Assembly: GCA_028285065.1 (NCBI GenBank) | Contig: JANQQG010000145.1 | Coordinates: 1-37,755, forward strand | Direction: 5' to 3' | Origin: Phycisphaerales bacterium | GTDB taxonomy: Bacteria > Planctomycetota > Phycisphaerae > Phycisphaerales > UBA1924 | DNA: 37,755 nt | Shown here: in pieces, positions 19,031 to 28,864 of the stretch | How the letters are laid out: every line of letters begins with the position of its first letter | How positions within the stretch are numbered: position 1 is the first letter of the stretch | Position numbers and translations under genes: made by a program | The notes under the pieces: generated by a model | Told to the model about the DNA's origin: nothing | Seen by the model: only the letters and a program-made list of their open reading frames with translations | Database searches by the model: none

Positions 19031-19537
19031 ATGCCCAGCACACCCAGCCAGTCCGACCCGCTGCTCATCCAGCTCTCGCACGATCGCTGGGCGACGGCCC
19101 AGACGATCGACGCCTGCCGTGCGCTGAGCGACGACCAACTCCACCAGCGCTTCGACATCGGGCTCGGCTCGCTGCACGACACGCTCCTGCACATCACCAT
19201 CGCCACACGCATCTGGACCGACCTGCTCAACGGGCAGCCGCTCGGCCCCTACCCGGAAGACGAGCAGCGCCACAGCGCCGATGGGCTCTCGTCGATGCAC
19301 GAGACGGCCAGCGACGCCCTGCGCGACGCCGTCGTGGGCCAGCCACTCGACGAGGTCTTCTCGCGTGAGGCGGGCGGCCGGACCTACGTGATGACGCGCG
19401 GCGCGATCCTGACGCACGTGACGACCCATGCCGTGCACCACCGCGCCCAATGCGTCAACATCCTGCGCCGCCTGGGCGTAGGCGAGCTGCCCAAGACCTC
19501 GGTGTCCGGATGGTCGTTCACGGATCAGCCGTCCTAG
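19031..19537 (+). CDS. DinB family protein, paralogue of 14866-15360
   Basis: HDRWATAQTIDACRALSDDQLHQRFDIGLGSLHDTLLHI...HVTTHAVHHRAQCVNILRRLGV. Confidence 0.9.
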   Translation: MPSTPSQSDPLLIQLSHDRWATAQTIDACRALSDDQLHQRFDIGLGSLHDTLLHITIATRIWTDLLNGQPLGPYPEDEQRHSADGLSSMHETASDALRDAVVGQPLDEVFSREAGGRTYVMTRGAILTHVTTHAVHHRAQCVNILRRLGVGELPKTSVSGWSFTDQPS

Positions 19538-19586
19538 GCCGTTCCCCCCCCGCCTCGCTTCACCCTCATACACTGACGTCTGACAT

Positions 19587-19677
19587 CGCTCGGGGCGCCC
19601 CGCGGCCGCACGTGTCGCCGCCAGGGCTGAGACGCACCCGTTGAACCTGAACCGGTTCGGACCGGCGGAGGGAAGCG
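19587..19677 (+). ncRNA. TPP riboswitch (THI element)
   Basis: cgctCGGGGCGCC...GGGCTGAGAcgcACCCGTTGAACCTGAACCGGTTCGGACCGGCGGAGGGAAGcg, all conserved THI-box blocks in order, directly upstream of thiC. Possible -10 TACACT at 19569. Confidence 0.95.
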
Positions 19678-19679
19678 CA

Positions 19680-21734
19680 ATGACCACGAACAACAACACG
19701 CAGAACGCAACTCACCCGTACCCCAAGGTGCGCCCGGAGCACCTCTACGGGTCCACCAGCCCCGCCAACAAGCAGCACACGCTGACCGGTGTGCCTGCTG
19801 GCGCCACCGAACCGGCGACGCCGGCGCTCGACGAGCGCTTCGGCGCGCCGCTCCACGGCGCACACAACCCCGCCACCAGCCGCGACGGCACCACGCCCGG
19901 CTCCTTCGCGCTCGCCCCCGACATCGGCGGCCCGCGCATGTTCACCAGCCCCGACACGCCGGGCATGCCCGCGCCATCAACCAAGACCGCGTGGGACTTC
20001 CTCCCCGAGGGCTGGGCCGTCGAGGTCATGCCCGACTCCTGCTGCACCAAGGCCGCCGCCCGCGCCTGGTCGGCCGGCTCCGGCGAAGCGATCTTCACCG
20101 ACGCCCTGGGCATCACCCGGCGCGTCACCTGCCCGACGGACTTCTCACCGATCACGCAGCTCGAGTCCGCGCGCCTCGGCATCATCACGCCCGAGATGCA
20201 GCGCGTCGCCGAACGCGAGCCGCACCTGAGCGCACTCCAGATCCGTGACGAGATCGCGGCCGGTCGGTTGATCATCCCCGCCAACCGCAACCACCTGGAC
20301 AAGCAGCTCGACCCCATGGCCATCGGACGCGCGAGCCGCACCAAGGTCAACGCGAATATGGGCGCAAGCCCCGTCTCGTCATCCACAGACGAAGAAGTCG
20401 AGAAGCTCCAGTGGGCCGAACGCTGGGGCGCCGACACCGTCATGGACCTCTCCACCGGCGGCGACCTCGACGCCACGCGTGAGGCCATCCTCGGCGCATC
20501 GACCGTCCCCATCGGCACCGTCCCGATCTACTCCATGATCATCGGGCGCAAGCTCGAGGACCTCGACGAACAGACCATCCGCGACACGCTCGAGCACCAG
20601 GCACGCCAGGGCGTGGACTACTTCACGATCCACGCCGGCGTGCGCCGCGCACACCTGCCGCTCGTCAAGAAGCGCCTCATCGGGATCGTCAGCCGCGGCG
20701 GGTCGCTGCTGGCCAAGTGGATGCTCACGCACGGGCGCGAGAACATCATGTACGACATGTGGGACGAGATCTGCAAGATCATGCGCGCCCACGACGTCTC
20801 CTTCTCCATCGGTGACGGCCTCCGCCCCGGCGGGCTCGCCGATGCCACCGACAACGCACAGCTCGCAGAACTCGAGACCATCGGCGAGCTCACCGAGCGC
20901 GCCTGGCGTCACGGCGTCCAGGTCATGGTCGAAGGACCCGGCCACGTCCCGCTCGATCAGGTCGAGTTCAACATGAAGCTCCAGCGCACGCTCTGCCACG
21001 GCGCGCCGTTCTACGTCCTTGGCCCGCTCGTCACCGACGTCTTCCCCGGCTACGACCACATCACCAGCGCCATCGGCGCAACGAACGCGGCCTACCACGG
21101 TGCCGCGATGCTGTGCTACGTCACGCCGAAGGAGCACGTGGGCCTCCCGAAGAAGGGCGACGTGAAGGAAGGGTGCATCGCGTACCGGATCGCCGCGCAT
21201 GCCGCGGACGTTGCGCTGGGCATCCCGCACACGCGCAACTGGGACGACAGCCTGACCAAGGCGCGTGCCGCACTGAACTGGAAGGGCCACTTCGACCTCG
21301 CCTTCGACGAGGACACGGCCCGCGCATACCACGACGAGGACCTCGACGTGGACACCGACTTCTGCGCCATGTGCGGGCACGACTGGTGCTCCGTCCGAAT
21401 CTCCAAGGAGATCCAGGACTTCGCCAGCGGCAAGGACGACGCCTTCCAACGCGTCGGCAAAGACGGCAAGATCGGCGGCGTCGTCAAGTCCGACGCCCTC
21501 ACCCCCGAGCAGCAAGAGATCCTCGAACGCCGCGGGTACCTCAACCCGGACGAGATCCACGCGCTAGCCGCGAAGACGAAGGCAGCAGTGACCGGCGAGG
21601 CGGGCGAGAAGGCCTCATGCCACTCAGACTACGTCGAGGACGAGACGGCCGCCCGGGAGCGCCAGGAGGAGGTGCTGGTGCAGCTCAACACTGCTCCGGC
21701 GCACAACCTGGCGAGTGAGGATCGGGTGGTGTGA
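19680..21734 (+). CDS. thiC: Phosphomethylpyrimidine synthase ThiC
   Basis: [79 protein letters not shown], and Fe-S motif CAMCGHDWC. Confidence 0.98.
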   Translation: MTTNNNTQNATHPYPKVRPEHLYGSTSPANKQHTLTGVPAGATEPATPALDERFGAPLHGAHNPATSRDGTTPGSFALAPDIGGPRMFTSPDTPGMPAPSTKTAWDFLPEGWAVEVMPDSCCTKAAARAWSAGSGEAIFTDALGITRRVTCPTDFSPITQLESARLGIITPEMQRVAEREPHLSALQIRDEIAAGRLIIPANRNHLDKQLDPMAIGRASRTKVNANMGASPVSSSTDEEVEKLQWAERWGADTVMDLSTGGDLDATREAILGASTVPIGTVPIYSMIIGRKLEDLDEQTIRDTLEHQARQGVDYFTIHAGVRRAHLPLVKKRLIGIVSRGGSLLAKWMLTHGRENIMYDMWDEICKIMRAHDVSFSIGDGLRPGGLADATDNAQLAELETIGELTERAWRHGVQVMVEGPGHVPLDQVEFNMKLQRTLCHGAPFYVLGPLVTDVFPGYDHITSAIGATNAAYHGAAMLCYVTPKEHVGLPKKGDVKEGCIAYRIAAHAADVALGIPHTRNWDDSLTKARAALNWKGHFDLAFDEDTARAYHDEDLDVDTDFCAMCGHDWCSVRISKEIQDFASGKDDAFQRVGKDGKIGGVVKSDALTPEQQEILERRGYLNPDEIHALAAKTKAAVTGEAGEKASCHSDYVEDETAARERQEEVLVQLNTAPAHNLASEDRVV

Positions 21735-21850
21735 GCGTTCCGCCGTCCGCACCGTCTGGAACTCGGCGAGGTCGCCGAGCCGGATGAGCATCGCACCGAG
21801 GGCACCCCAGCCCCCTGCAATCGCCACCCCAAAACCCCCAACAACCCACC

Positions 21851-22051
21851 ATGTGGACCCTGATCAAGATCCTGTTGGCGATCGTGTTTCCGCCGCTGAG
21901 TGTGCTGCTGCATCGCGGGCTGGGGCTGGACTTCCTGCTGGACCTGATCCTGACGATCCTGCTCTACCTGCCGGGGCAGGTCCACGCGATCTGGTTGCTG
22001 ATCGCGCGACCGCGCCAGCCGCAGGTCGTGCTGCACGTCGCGCCCGCCTAG
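21851..22051 (+). CDS. YqaE/Pmp3 family membrane protein
   Basis: MWTLIKILLAIVFPPLSVLLHRGLGLDFLLDLILTILLYLPGQVHAIWLLI. Confidence 0.88.
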   Translation: MWTLIKILLAIVFPPLSVLLHRGLGLDFLLDLILTILLYLPGQVHAIWLLIARPRQPQVVLHVAPA

Positions 22052-22150
22052 GCACCATCGAGCACGCAGACGCCTGAACACCCGCACGCACCGCTGTTCA
22101 GCCGGGCGCGATGACGCCCTGCGCGCCGCCGATTCAGGCATACTGGCGGC

Positions 22151-22309
22151 ATGCCAAAAATCGTCCTCATCATCATCGCGATCCTGCTCCCACCCCTGGC
22201 CGTCGCCCTCGACAAGGGCATCGGCAAGGACTTCGTGATCAACATCATCCTGTGGCTGCTGTTCTACGTCCCGGGGCTGGTCCACGCGCTCTGGCTGCTG
22301 CTGAAGTAG
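22151..22309 (+). CDS. YqaE/Pmp3 family membrane protein, 52 aa (not in ORF track)
   Basis: MPKIVLIIIAILLPPLAVALDKGIGKDFVINIILWLLFYVPGLVHALWLLLK*, same family as the preceding gene. Confidence 0.9.
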   Translation: MPKIVLIIIAILLPPLAVALDKGIGKDFVINIILWLLFYVPGLVHALWLLLK

Positions 22310-22487
22310 ACCCCCGCGCCCACACCCAGACCACCCACCCCAGCCCGGGTGAATCTCCGCACCTGACGCCCTCCGTGCGCGCATCGACGCACGGATCCCA
22401 GCTCCACCCTTGCATCGCGACCCTCTTCCGTTAGGGTTGTGGTCGTCCTGCGTGCAGGACGCGCGCAGGAGGGAACGGAGGTGGGTC

Positions 22488-23144
22488 ATGTCGCAGGTCT
22501 TCGTCAACGCGGCCGTCCGCGGGGTCATCGAGCGTGTTCGCGAGGGTGTCGATCGCGTCGCGGAGATCACGCGCCGCGTGCTGTGGCCGGTCCTGGCACG
22601 CGGGACGACCCAAGCGGAGGTGCTCCGCGTGTTGCGCCGAGCCGTGCGTCTGCAGCGAACGGTGGCAATCAAAATCTTCGGGATCGTGGTCGAGATCGAG
22701 CCGCACCGGATCTTCCAGCAACTCGACGCCAGCTACCTGATCGAGAGCTATCAGGTCGCCGGACCCGGCGGCGGCGTGTGGGGCGCGGCCGCCGCCAAAT
22801 CGCGCGCCGGCATCGTCCCGCCAGCGCCAAACGACTGCTTCCCGCTCCAGCCGAAGATCCAGGGGCGCACGCAGGGCTGGCGCCACGTTCCGATGGAACG
22901 CATCGAGGCGATCGAGCTGCTGGACCGCAAGTTCAAGGCGCGCCCCGGCTACAACCCCAACTCCACGCGACGCATGGGGCGCACAGAGGTGCAGGTCCGC
23001 GACGCGCCCGCTCCCGCCCCCTCGGGCGGCGCACAGTCGTCAGCCGCGCCCGAGTCCGCCATCGAACGACGCAGACGCCTCGTCGCTTCGCTGCACTTCG
23101 ACGTCGCTCAGGAGCGAGCGGCACGCCGCCAGCAAGCGGGCTGA
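22488..23144 (+). CDS. Conserved-looking hypothetical protein
   Basis: Long ORF with SD ACGGAGGTG before the ATG at 22488; no family recognised. Confidence 0.6.
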   Translation: MSQVFVNAAVRGVIERVREGVDRVAEITRRVLWPVLARGTTQAEVLRVLRRAVRLQRTVAIKIFGIVVEIEPHRIFQQLDASYLIESYQVAGPGGGVWGAAAAKSRAGIVPPAPNDCFPLQPKIQGRTQGWRHVPMERIEAIELLDRKFKARPGYNPNSTRRMGRTEVQVRDAPAPAPSGGAQSSAAPESAIERRRRLVASLHFDVAQERAARRQQAG

Positions 23145-23199
23145 CGGCGCACCGGCGCCCTCATGTGCGTTCATACCGGGTCAGGTCTCGGTTGTCTGG

Positions 23200-23415
23200 T
23201 TACAGCGGGAGCACCCCGAGGCGATCGAGGAACCGTGCGGCCTCCTCGATCTCCTTCCGCGTGAAATGCACGAACACCTCGGGCTGGCCCTCGTGGCCCA
23301 TCAGCTGCGCAGGATGCACCTTGAACGACGCTTCGCCGAGCTCGGTCAGAGCCTCGAAGATGGCGTCGACTGCGTCCATCAGGCGGTCAGGCGGGATCGT
23401 TTCGTAGGCGCTCAT
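23200..23415 (-). CDS. Small hypothetical protein (71 aa)
   Basis: MSAYETIPPDRLMDAVDAIFEALTELGEASFKVHPAQLMGHEGQPEVFVHFTRKEIEEAARFLDRLGVLPL; SD GAAGGGA before the ATG at 23415. Confidence 0.65.
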   Translation of the reverse strand: MSAYETIPPDRLMDAVDAIFEALTELGEASFKVHPAQLMGHEGQPEVFVHFTRKEIEEAARFLDRLGVLPL

Positions 23416-23839
23416 GGCATCCGTCCCTTCGCCCCGCTTTCTCGGGGCATCGGCGTGCGCGGTCCATCCCCATCCGTCGTTCGGCATCAGGGGCCTCGCG
23501 ACTGCAACTCTGCGTTCTTTGCCATTGAGGCTGAACAGCACGCTCGCACAAGCTGAACAAATCCGCCCCCGGTTCCATTCCCATCTGTCCCTTCGACACC
23601 CCCACCCCGGTGGATGCCCGACACGACCCTCCCGGCGCACATCGTTGCGCGTACCCCCCCAATATCCCCTCTAGCGCTCTGCAAACGCGATGGGCATTCC
23701 CGGACCCGACCCTCGACCACGCCCCTGCCCGAATCGGTGTGCATCTGCACGCCGCCTGGCCCGATACCCGTAATGGGGAGCCGTCGGTGCGGGCGCATGG
23801 CGCGCGCGCAACGGACGCTCCAGCCGATCGGAGGGCGTC

Positions 23840-24619
23840 ATGCCCCACGCACCGGAGCCGTGGCCATCCAATGAGCTCGAGAGCCTCCTGCAGGCCGCCG
23901 CGCGCAACCCCGACATGCAAGCGGGCTTCGCGCGCGCACTGCTGACCTCCAAGCTCTACGTCATCCCCTCGGGTGACACCGACCTCCCAGAGGGCGAGTC
24001 GCTGACCACCGAGGAGACGGCCGTCGCGCTCAGACAGATCGAGATGGACGGGCGGCGCGGGATCGCGGCGTTCACATCCGAGGTCGCCGCCTCGGCCGCA
24101 CTCGACGACGAGGGCCAGTGGCTGGCGCTCGAGGCAACAGACCTCTTCGACGCCGTCCGCCCGGAATCGGTCTTCCTCAACCCGTTCGGCCCCGCCGGCT
24201 GCCTGCTCAGCCCCGAGATCGTGGACCGTCTGATGAAGGTCGTCGGCATCGCCGACGCCGAGCCGCGCGCCGTCGCCAAGAGCGTCCAGCTCGATCCCGG
24301 CACGGAAGTAGAACTCGCCCAGCTCGAGCCGCGCCCCGAGGACCTGATGCAGGCGCTCGTCGAGGCGATCTCGCCTGACGAGCGTGCAACGGCCGCCTAC
24401 ATGGCGCAGATCGCCATCGCCGAGACCCAGAGCGGCCCGCACCCGCTGATCGGGATCGTCTTCGACGGACCGATCAAGGAGCTGCAAGGCCTGGTCACGC
24501 CCGCGATGAGCGCCTGGTCGGAGCGCCACAACACGCCGGTTGATCTCGTGGACCTCAGCCACGACTCCGAGCCGGCGCTGTTCCTCAAGCGCAAGACGAT
24601 GCCGTTCTACGAGCGGTAA
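23840..24619 (+). CDS. SseB family protein (enhanced serine sensitivity type)
   Basis: SseB N-terminal features (SKLYVIPSG...RRGIAAFTSEVAAS...VFLNPFGPAGCLLSPEIVDRL) and SseB-like C-terminal region; SD GGAGGG. Confidence 0.82.
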   Translation: MPHAPEPWPSNELESLLQAAARNPDMQAGFARALLTSKLYVIPSGDTDLPEGESLTTEETAVALRQIEMDGRRGIAAFTSEVAASAALDDEGQWLALEATDLFDAVRPESVFLNPFGPAGCLLSPEIVDRLMKVVGIADAEPRAVAKSVQLDPGTEVELAQLEPRPEDLMQALVEAISPDERATAAYMAQIAIAETQSGPHPLIGIVFDGPIKELQGLVTPAMSAWSERHNTPVDLVDLSHDSEPALFLKRKTMPFYER

Positions 24620-25491
24620 GTCTCTTCGTTCAGCGGCTTCTCGTCGCGCGCCAGCACCCACGACTTTGGCAGCTTGAACCACTCGGGGTGCAGGGTCAGC
24701 AGCACAGCGAGCGTCACGCTCAGTCCGCGCAGCAGGTTCGCAACGCCCCCGCCCACGGCCCCGTCAGCCAGGTCCCACACACCCCACGCACCGTTCATGA
24801 AGATGTGCAGGAAGATCGGGACCCAGAGGTTGTGACGCCAACGGACCGCGGTCCACGCGAACCAGAAGCCGCCAACGCCGGTGACAAGAACCGTCGGGAT
24901 CCCCCCGGGGAAGCCGTCAGCGTTCCACGGCACATGCGCGAGCCCGAAGATCAGCGCCGACGGAAGCGCGACGGACCACAAGCCCGTCCGGCCGACCCAG
25001 ATGCACACCAGGCAGAGCAGCCCGCGGAAGAAGAACTCCTCGTTGATGCCTGGCACGACGGCTCCGGAGATGACCGGACTGAGCGCATCCGACGCGTCCA
25101 TGCTGAAGTCCGCCTGCCCCTTGGCCGCGATCGCGCCCCCGATGAGCATCGGGAGCACGCTGACGAACGCGATAAACAGGCCCTTCGCGAAGGGGGCCAC
25201 GCCCCCACCGAGCCCGAGCGCTCGGAGCGCACGCCCGGGTCGCCCGTGCGTCACGACGAGCGCGCCAACGAGGCTCACGATGACGAGGATCAGCGGCGCA
25301 TCGAGGTTCCGCACGTCGGACGCAACGCCCTGACGCGCCATCCACTCGTGGAAGTCCACATACCAGCCGACCTCACGGCGCAAGCGCACGCCGAAGAACG
25401 CGACCAGCCCGATCCCCCATGCCCAGGCGACCACGCTCGCACGCACTCGCGTTGCTCCATGATCCGAACCGACCGCCGATGAACTCCCCAC
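24607..25491 (-). CDS. CPBP family intramembrane metalloprotease
   Basis: PGINEEFFFRGLLCL and FGLAHVPW motifs with multiple TMs; GTG start after SD GGAAGGAG. Confidence 0.9.
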   Translation of the reverse strand: MGSSSAVGSDHGATRVRASVVAWAWGIGLVAFFGVRLRREVGWYVDFHEWMARQGVASDVRNLDAPLILVIVSLVGALVVTHGRPGRALRALGLGGGVAPFAKGLFIAFVSVLPMLIGGAIAAKGQADFSMDASDALSPVISGAVVPGINEEFFFRGLLCLVCIWVGRTGLWSVALPSALIFGLAHVPWNADGFPGGIPTVLVTGVGGFWFAWTAVRWRHNLWVPIFLHIFMNGAWGVWDLADGAVGGGVANLLRGLSVTLAVLLTLHPEWFKLPKSWVLARDEKPLNEETYRS

Positions 25492-25506
25492 GCGCCACTC
25501 CTTCCG

Positions 25507-26766
25507 CTACGCGCCCGCCGCCGGCTTTGCCTTCGTCCGTGCGTCCCCGCCGACCGTCCCATCGCGCGACAGCAGCACGGCCACCCAGCGCGTCGACTCG
25601 AAGTTCGACAGCACGATCAGCAGCACCACCGTCATCGGCACGCACAAGAACGCCCCTGCAACGCCCCAGAGCAGACTCCACGCAACCAGCGCGACGATCA
25701 CGACCAACGGGCTCATGTTCAGCGACCGGCTCATCAGGTGCGGCTCGACGACGTTGGCCACGAACAACTGGATGGCTGTCACGCCGATCCCGACGATCCA
25801 GAACTCGCGCAGGCCATCGAACTGCAACAGCGCAAGCAGCGTCGGAAGCGCGGTCGCGACGAGTGAGCCGATGTTCGGGATGAAGTTGAGGATGAAGATG
25901 AGCAGCGCCCAGAACTCGGCGAAGTCCAGCCCGATCACGCGCATGATGATGTACGCGGGCACCGCCGTCAGCGCACTGACCAGCGTCTTCATCCCCAGGT
26001 ACACGCCCACGTCATGGCTGATCTGCTCGAGCACGCGCGAGACGTCGGCGCGACGGCGCCCATCACCGAAGATCGCGCGCAGCTTCGCCGGGAAGACCTT
26101 CCGCTCGAGCAGCAGGAAGAACACGTAGATCACGACGAGGGCGCCGTTGCCGAGCGTCTCGGCCATCCCGCCGGCCACGCTCCTGACCAGTCTGGCGAAG
26201 TCGATACGCTCGATCAGACCCAGCTCCGGCGCAGGCTCCTCCCGATCGCCCTCCCCCGTGGGCAAAGCCGCCGGGTCGGTGACATCGGGATCGGGCGCCT
26301 CATCCTGCGGAGTCGTGTCACCGATTGGAATCCCCCGCTCGCCCAACCACGACTTGGCCGCGTCGTACCTGGCAAGAAGCCGGTCGTTGTACTCGGGCGC
26401 CTTCTCCGCGACCTGAGCCGCGTTGTCGGCGACGACGAACGAGACCAACGCGACGATCGCCGCGATCAGCAACGTGGAGAGCCCCAGCGACAGCGTCCCG
26501 CGGAGCCACTCCGGCATCGCCCGCGCGAACAGCCGCTGACGACGCCAGAACCGATCCAGCGCATTGAGCACGGCAAATGCGAAGATCGCAAGCACCGCCG
26601 GCACCAGGAACGCCTCGCCAACTCGCAGCGACCAGATCGCGGCAATCGAGATGACGATCCACGCCGCCCCCTCGACGACCTGACGCGTCCCCTCCCAGTG
26701 CAGCGGACCCGGTCCCGCACTGCCCGACCCGGGCTCCGCGTCGCGTTGGCTCGCGTCCTTCCCCAT
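25507..26766 (-). CDS. AI-2E family transporter
   Basis: Multi-TM protein with ILNFIPNIGSLVATALPTLLALLQ and NVVEPHLMSRSLNMSPLVVIVALVAWSLLWGVAGAFLCVPM. Start ambiguous (26790, 26775 or 26766). Confidence 0.92.
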   Translation of the reverse strand: MGKDASQRDAEPGSGSAGPGPLHWEGTRQVVEGAAWIVISIAAIWSLRVGEAFLVPAVLAIFAFAVLNALDRFWRRQRLFARAMPEWLRGTLSLGLSTLLIAAIVALVSFVVADNAAQVAEKAPEYNDRLLARYDAAKSWLGERGIPIGDTTPQDEAPDPDVTDPAALPTGEGDREEPAPELGLIERIDFARLVRSVAGGMAETLGNGALVVIYVFFLLLERKVFPAKLRAIFGDGRRRADVSRVLEQISHDVGVYLGMKTLVSALTAVPAYIIMRVIGLDFAEFWALLIFILNFIPNIGSLVATALPTLLALLQFDGLREFWIVGIGVTAIQLFVANVVEPHLMSRSLNMSPLVVIVALVAWSLLWGVAGAFLCVPMTVVLLIVLSNFESTRWVAVLLSRDGTVGGDARTKAKPAAGA

Positions 26767-26842
26767 CAGGGCCATGCTACCGACGCGCAAAGTGTCGCGC
26801 CGTCCCTTCCATCGACGCCCAGAGGTGGGAGAATCCCGCCCG

Positions 26843-27205
26843 ATGGACGACGCCTGCCCAACCTGCGGACGCTGGCCCCCGCGCGCCCGCCTCCAGTCGC
26901 CAGCCGACTACCTCGCCCTGTGCGCACACCTTGGCGCGCTCGCGGAGCAGGACCTGCTCGACATTGTCGATGGGACGTGCCCCCTCGTCGAGTTGCCGGC
27001 GATCGCCCGCACCGGGAGCTGGCCGGCCGACACGATCACCCACCGCATGCGCTGCACGCGGTGCCAGCGCGAGCTGCTGCTCGTCGCCGACACACTCCAC
27101 GGCAGCGCCAGCTGGACCACCGCGCACGCAACACCCCCCGCCGATGCAGACCCTGCACCGGCGGAGGGTGGCAGTCCAGCCAACGCTCAGCGTCGGACGA
27201 CGTAG
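26843..27205 (+). CDS. Small protein with CxxC pairs (zinc-ribbon-like)
   Basis: CPTCGRWPP and MRCTRCQREL; ORF follows GGTGGGAGAAT; 3' end overlaps the next gene. Confidence 0.5.
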   Translation: MDDACPTCGRWPPRARLQSPADYLALCAHLGALAEQDLLDIVDGTCPLVELPAIARTGSWPADTITHRMRCTRCQRELLLVADTLHGSASWTTAHATPPADADPAPAEGGSPANAQRRTT

Positions 27206-28260
27206 TAGTGGTTCATCGCGTCGTGAGGCAGGTCGTGGATCTCGACCTCACCGAAGCCCGCCTCGCCGAGCATGCGCTGGGCGAGCTCACGACCCCAGGC
27301 CGCACCGAGCCCCGCGCCGCCGCCCGCGAGCGAGACGCTCATGCAGTGCATGCAAGAGATCGTGTACGTGAACGGGCCCATCGGCGCGTCGATGTTGCAG
27401 TGCACGCAGCTCGAGCCCGCGATCTCCTGCATCAGATAGACGCCGTCGGGCCGGAGCGCACGCCGGATGTTGGCAAGCACCCTGTCCGGCACGACCTGAT
27501 CGTGGATCGCGTCGAACGTCGTGATCAGGTCGTAGGACGCTTCGTCATCGACCGCCGCGGCATCGACGACGTCGAACGTCACGTTGCGTAGCCCGCGCTC
27601 GCGCACAACGTCCCGCGCCATCCCGACCGCCTCCTCCGAGAAGTCCACGCCCCGGAAGCGGCTCTTGGGGTACAACTCCGCGAGATGGATCATCGCGCGC
27701 CCCGCGCCGCAGCCGACGTCCATCACGTCGATGCCCGACTCGAGCCGCTCGATCAGCCCCGGCACGACCGGCAAGATGTGCTCCTCGAGCGCGGCGACCA
27801 CGGTCTGCCCGCTCTCCTCGGCCATGACCTCGTGGAATCTGTCGTAGGCGCTGTACGGCACACCCTGCCCGTGCCCGAACGCCGCGACCACCTCCGACTC
27901 GACCGACGCCAGCACGGGGATGAACTGTGCAACGACACTGAGGTTCGTCGGAGCAGCGCTGCGAGTCAGCATCGCGGCATGCTCCTCGGGCAGCCAATAC
28001 GCGCCCGTGGTGTGGTCGTGCTCGACGATCCGGCCCGTCGTCATCGCGCCGAGCCACTCGCGCACGTACCGCTCGTTCAGGCCCGACTCCTCGGCGATCT
28101 GCTGGCTCGTCCCGCCCGCAGGCATCCGGTGCATCGAGTCGAACAGGCCCGTTCGGTGTCCGATCGAGATCATCAGGGTCAGGGCGGCGTCGTTGTAAAT
28201 GCCGGCCAGTCGCTCACCAAACTGCTCGATCCTGCTCGGCTCGGTCGTCAAAGCGCTCAT
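27187..28260 (-). CDS. Class I SAM-dependent methyltransferase with N-terminal winged helix
   Basis: TSQQIAEESGLNERYVREWLGAMTTGRIVEHD (wHTH-like) and VMDVGCGAGRAMIHLAELYPKSRFRGVDFSEEAV. Confidence 0.92.
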   Translation of the reverse strand: MSALTTEPSRIEQFGERLAGIYNDAALTLMISIGHRTGLFDSMHRMPAGGTSQQIAEESGLNERYVREWLGAMTTGRIVEHDHTTGAYWLPEEHAAMLTRSAAPTNLSVVAQFIPVLASVESEVVAAFGHGQGVPYSAYDRFHEVMAEESGQTVVAALEEHILPVVPGLIERLESGIDVMDVGCGAGRAMIHLAELYPKSRFRGVDFSEEAVGMARDVVRERGLRNVTFDVVDAAAVDDEASYDLITTFDAIHDQVVPDRVLANIRRALRPDGVYLMQEIAGSSCVHCNIDAPMGPFTYTISCMHCMSVSLAGGGAGLGAAWGRELAQRMLGEAGFGEVEIHDLPHDAMNHYYVVRR

Positions 28261-28479
28261 CTGGGCGTCCTCACTTGGGTGGGTGGGGTTGAGGGGGTTG
28301 TCAGGGCGGCGGCCGGACCCTCGCCGGGCCGCACGCCCTCACGGACCAAGGCGAGGGACGCCGGGAGACCATGACACCGGTGCGGGACTTTTTCTGCGAC
28401 GATGTGCGTTGAATCCCCCGGAGGGTGGGACCGAAGCACAGGATCCACCGGTTTCCGAGCCGGAGAGAAGGAGCCAGCC

Positions 28480-28764
28480 ATGGCACGAGCCATCTTCAAC
28501 GGGGCCGTGATCGCCGAGTCGGACGACACGGTCGTGGTCGAGAACAACCACTACTTCCCCGCCGAGTCGCTCAACCGCGACTACTTCCAGGACTCGGAGG
28601 TCACCTCGAACTGCCCCTGGAAGGGGATGGCCAGCTACTACGACGTCGTCGTGGACGGGCAGACAGCGGACTACGCCGCCTGGTACTACCCCGACCCCAA
28701 AGAGGCCGCGATGGAGATCAAGGACCGCGTCGCCTTCTGGCGAGGCGTCACCGTCGAAGCCTGA
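28480..28764 (+). CDS. DUF427 domain-containing protein
   Basis: ARAIFNGAVIAESDDTVVVENNHYFPAESLNRDYFQDSEVTSNCPWKGMASYYDVVVDGQ. Confidence 0.93.
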   Translation: MARAIFNGAVIAESDDTVVVENNHYFPAESLNRDYFQDSEVTSNCPWKGMASYYDVVVDGQTADYAAWYYPDPKEAAMEIKDRVAFWRGVTVEA

Positions 28765-28864
28765 CCCCCCGACCCCCGCCACACCCCGCGTTCTCATCGA
28801 GCACGCCCTCGCCGCGCCCCTGGTACCCTGCGTCTTGTCACAACGCTCACACGGAGGTGAAGCG

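Noticed and set aside
21624-21827. Minus-strand ORF with sequence [24 protein letters not shown]
   Set aside because: Looked slightly protein-like, but it overlaps the thiC end, has no SD or promoter and no recognisable family; not enough support to call a gene remnant.
26014-27591. 525-aa plus-strand ORF
   Set aside because: Overlaps the AI-2E transporter and methyltransferase on the opposite strand; low-complexity composition.
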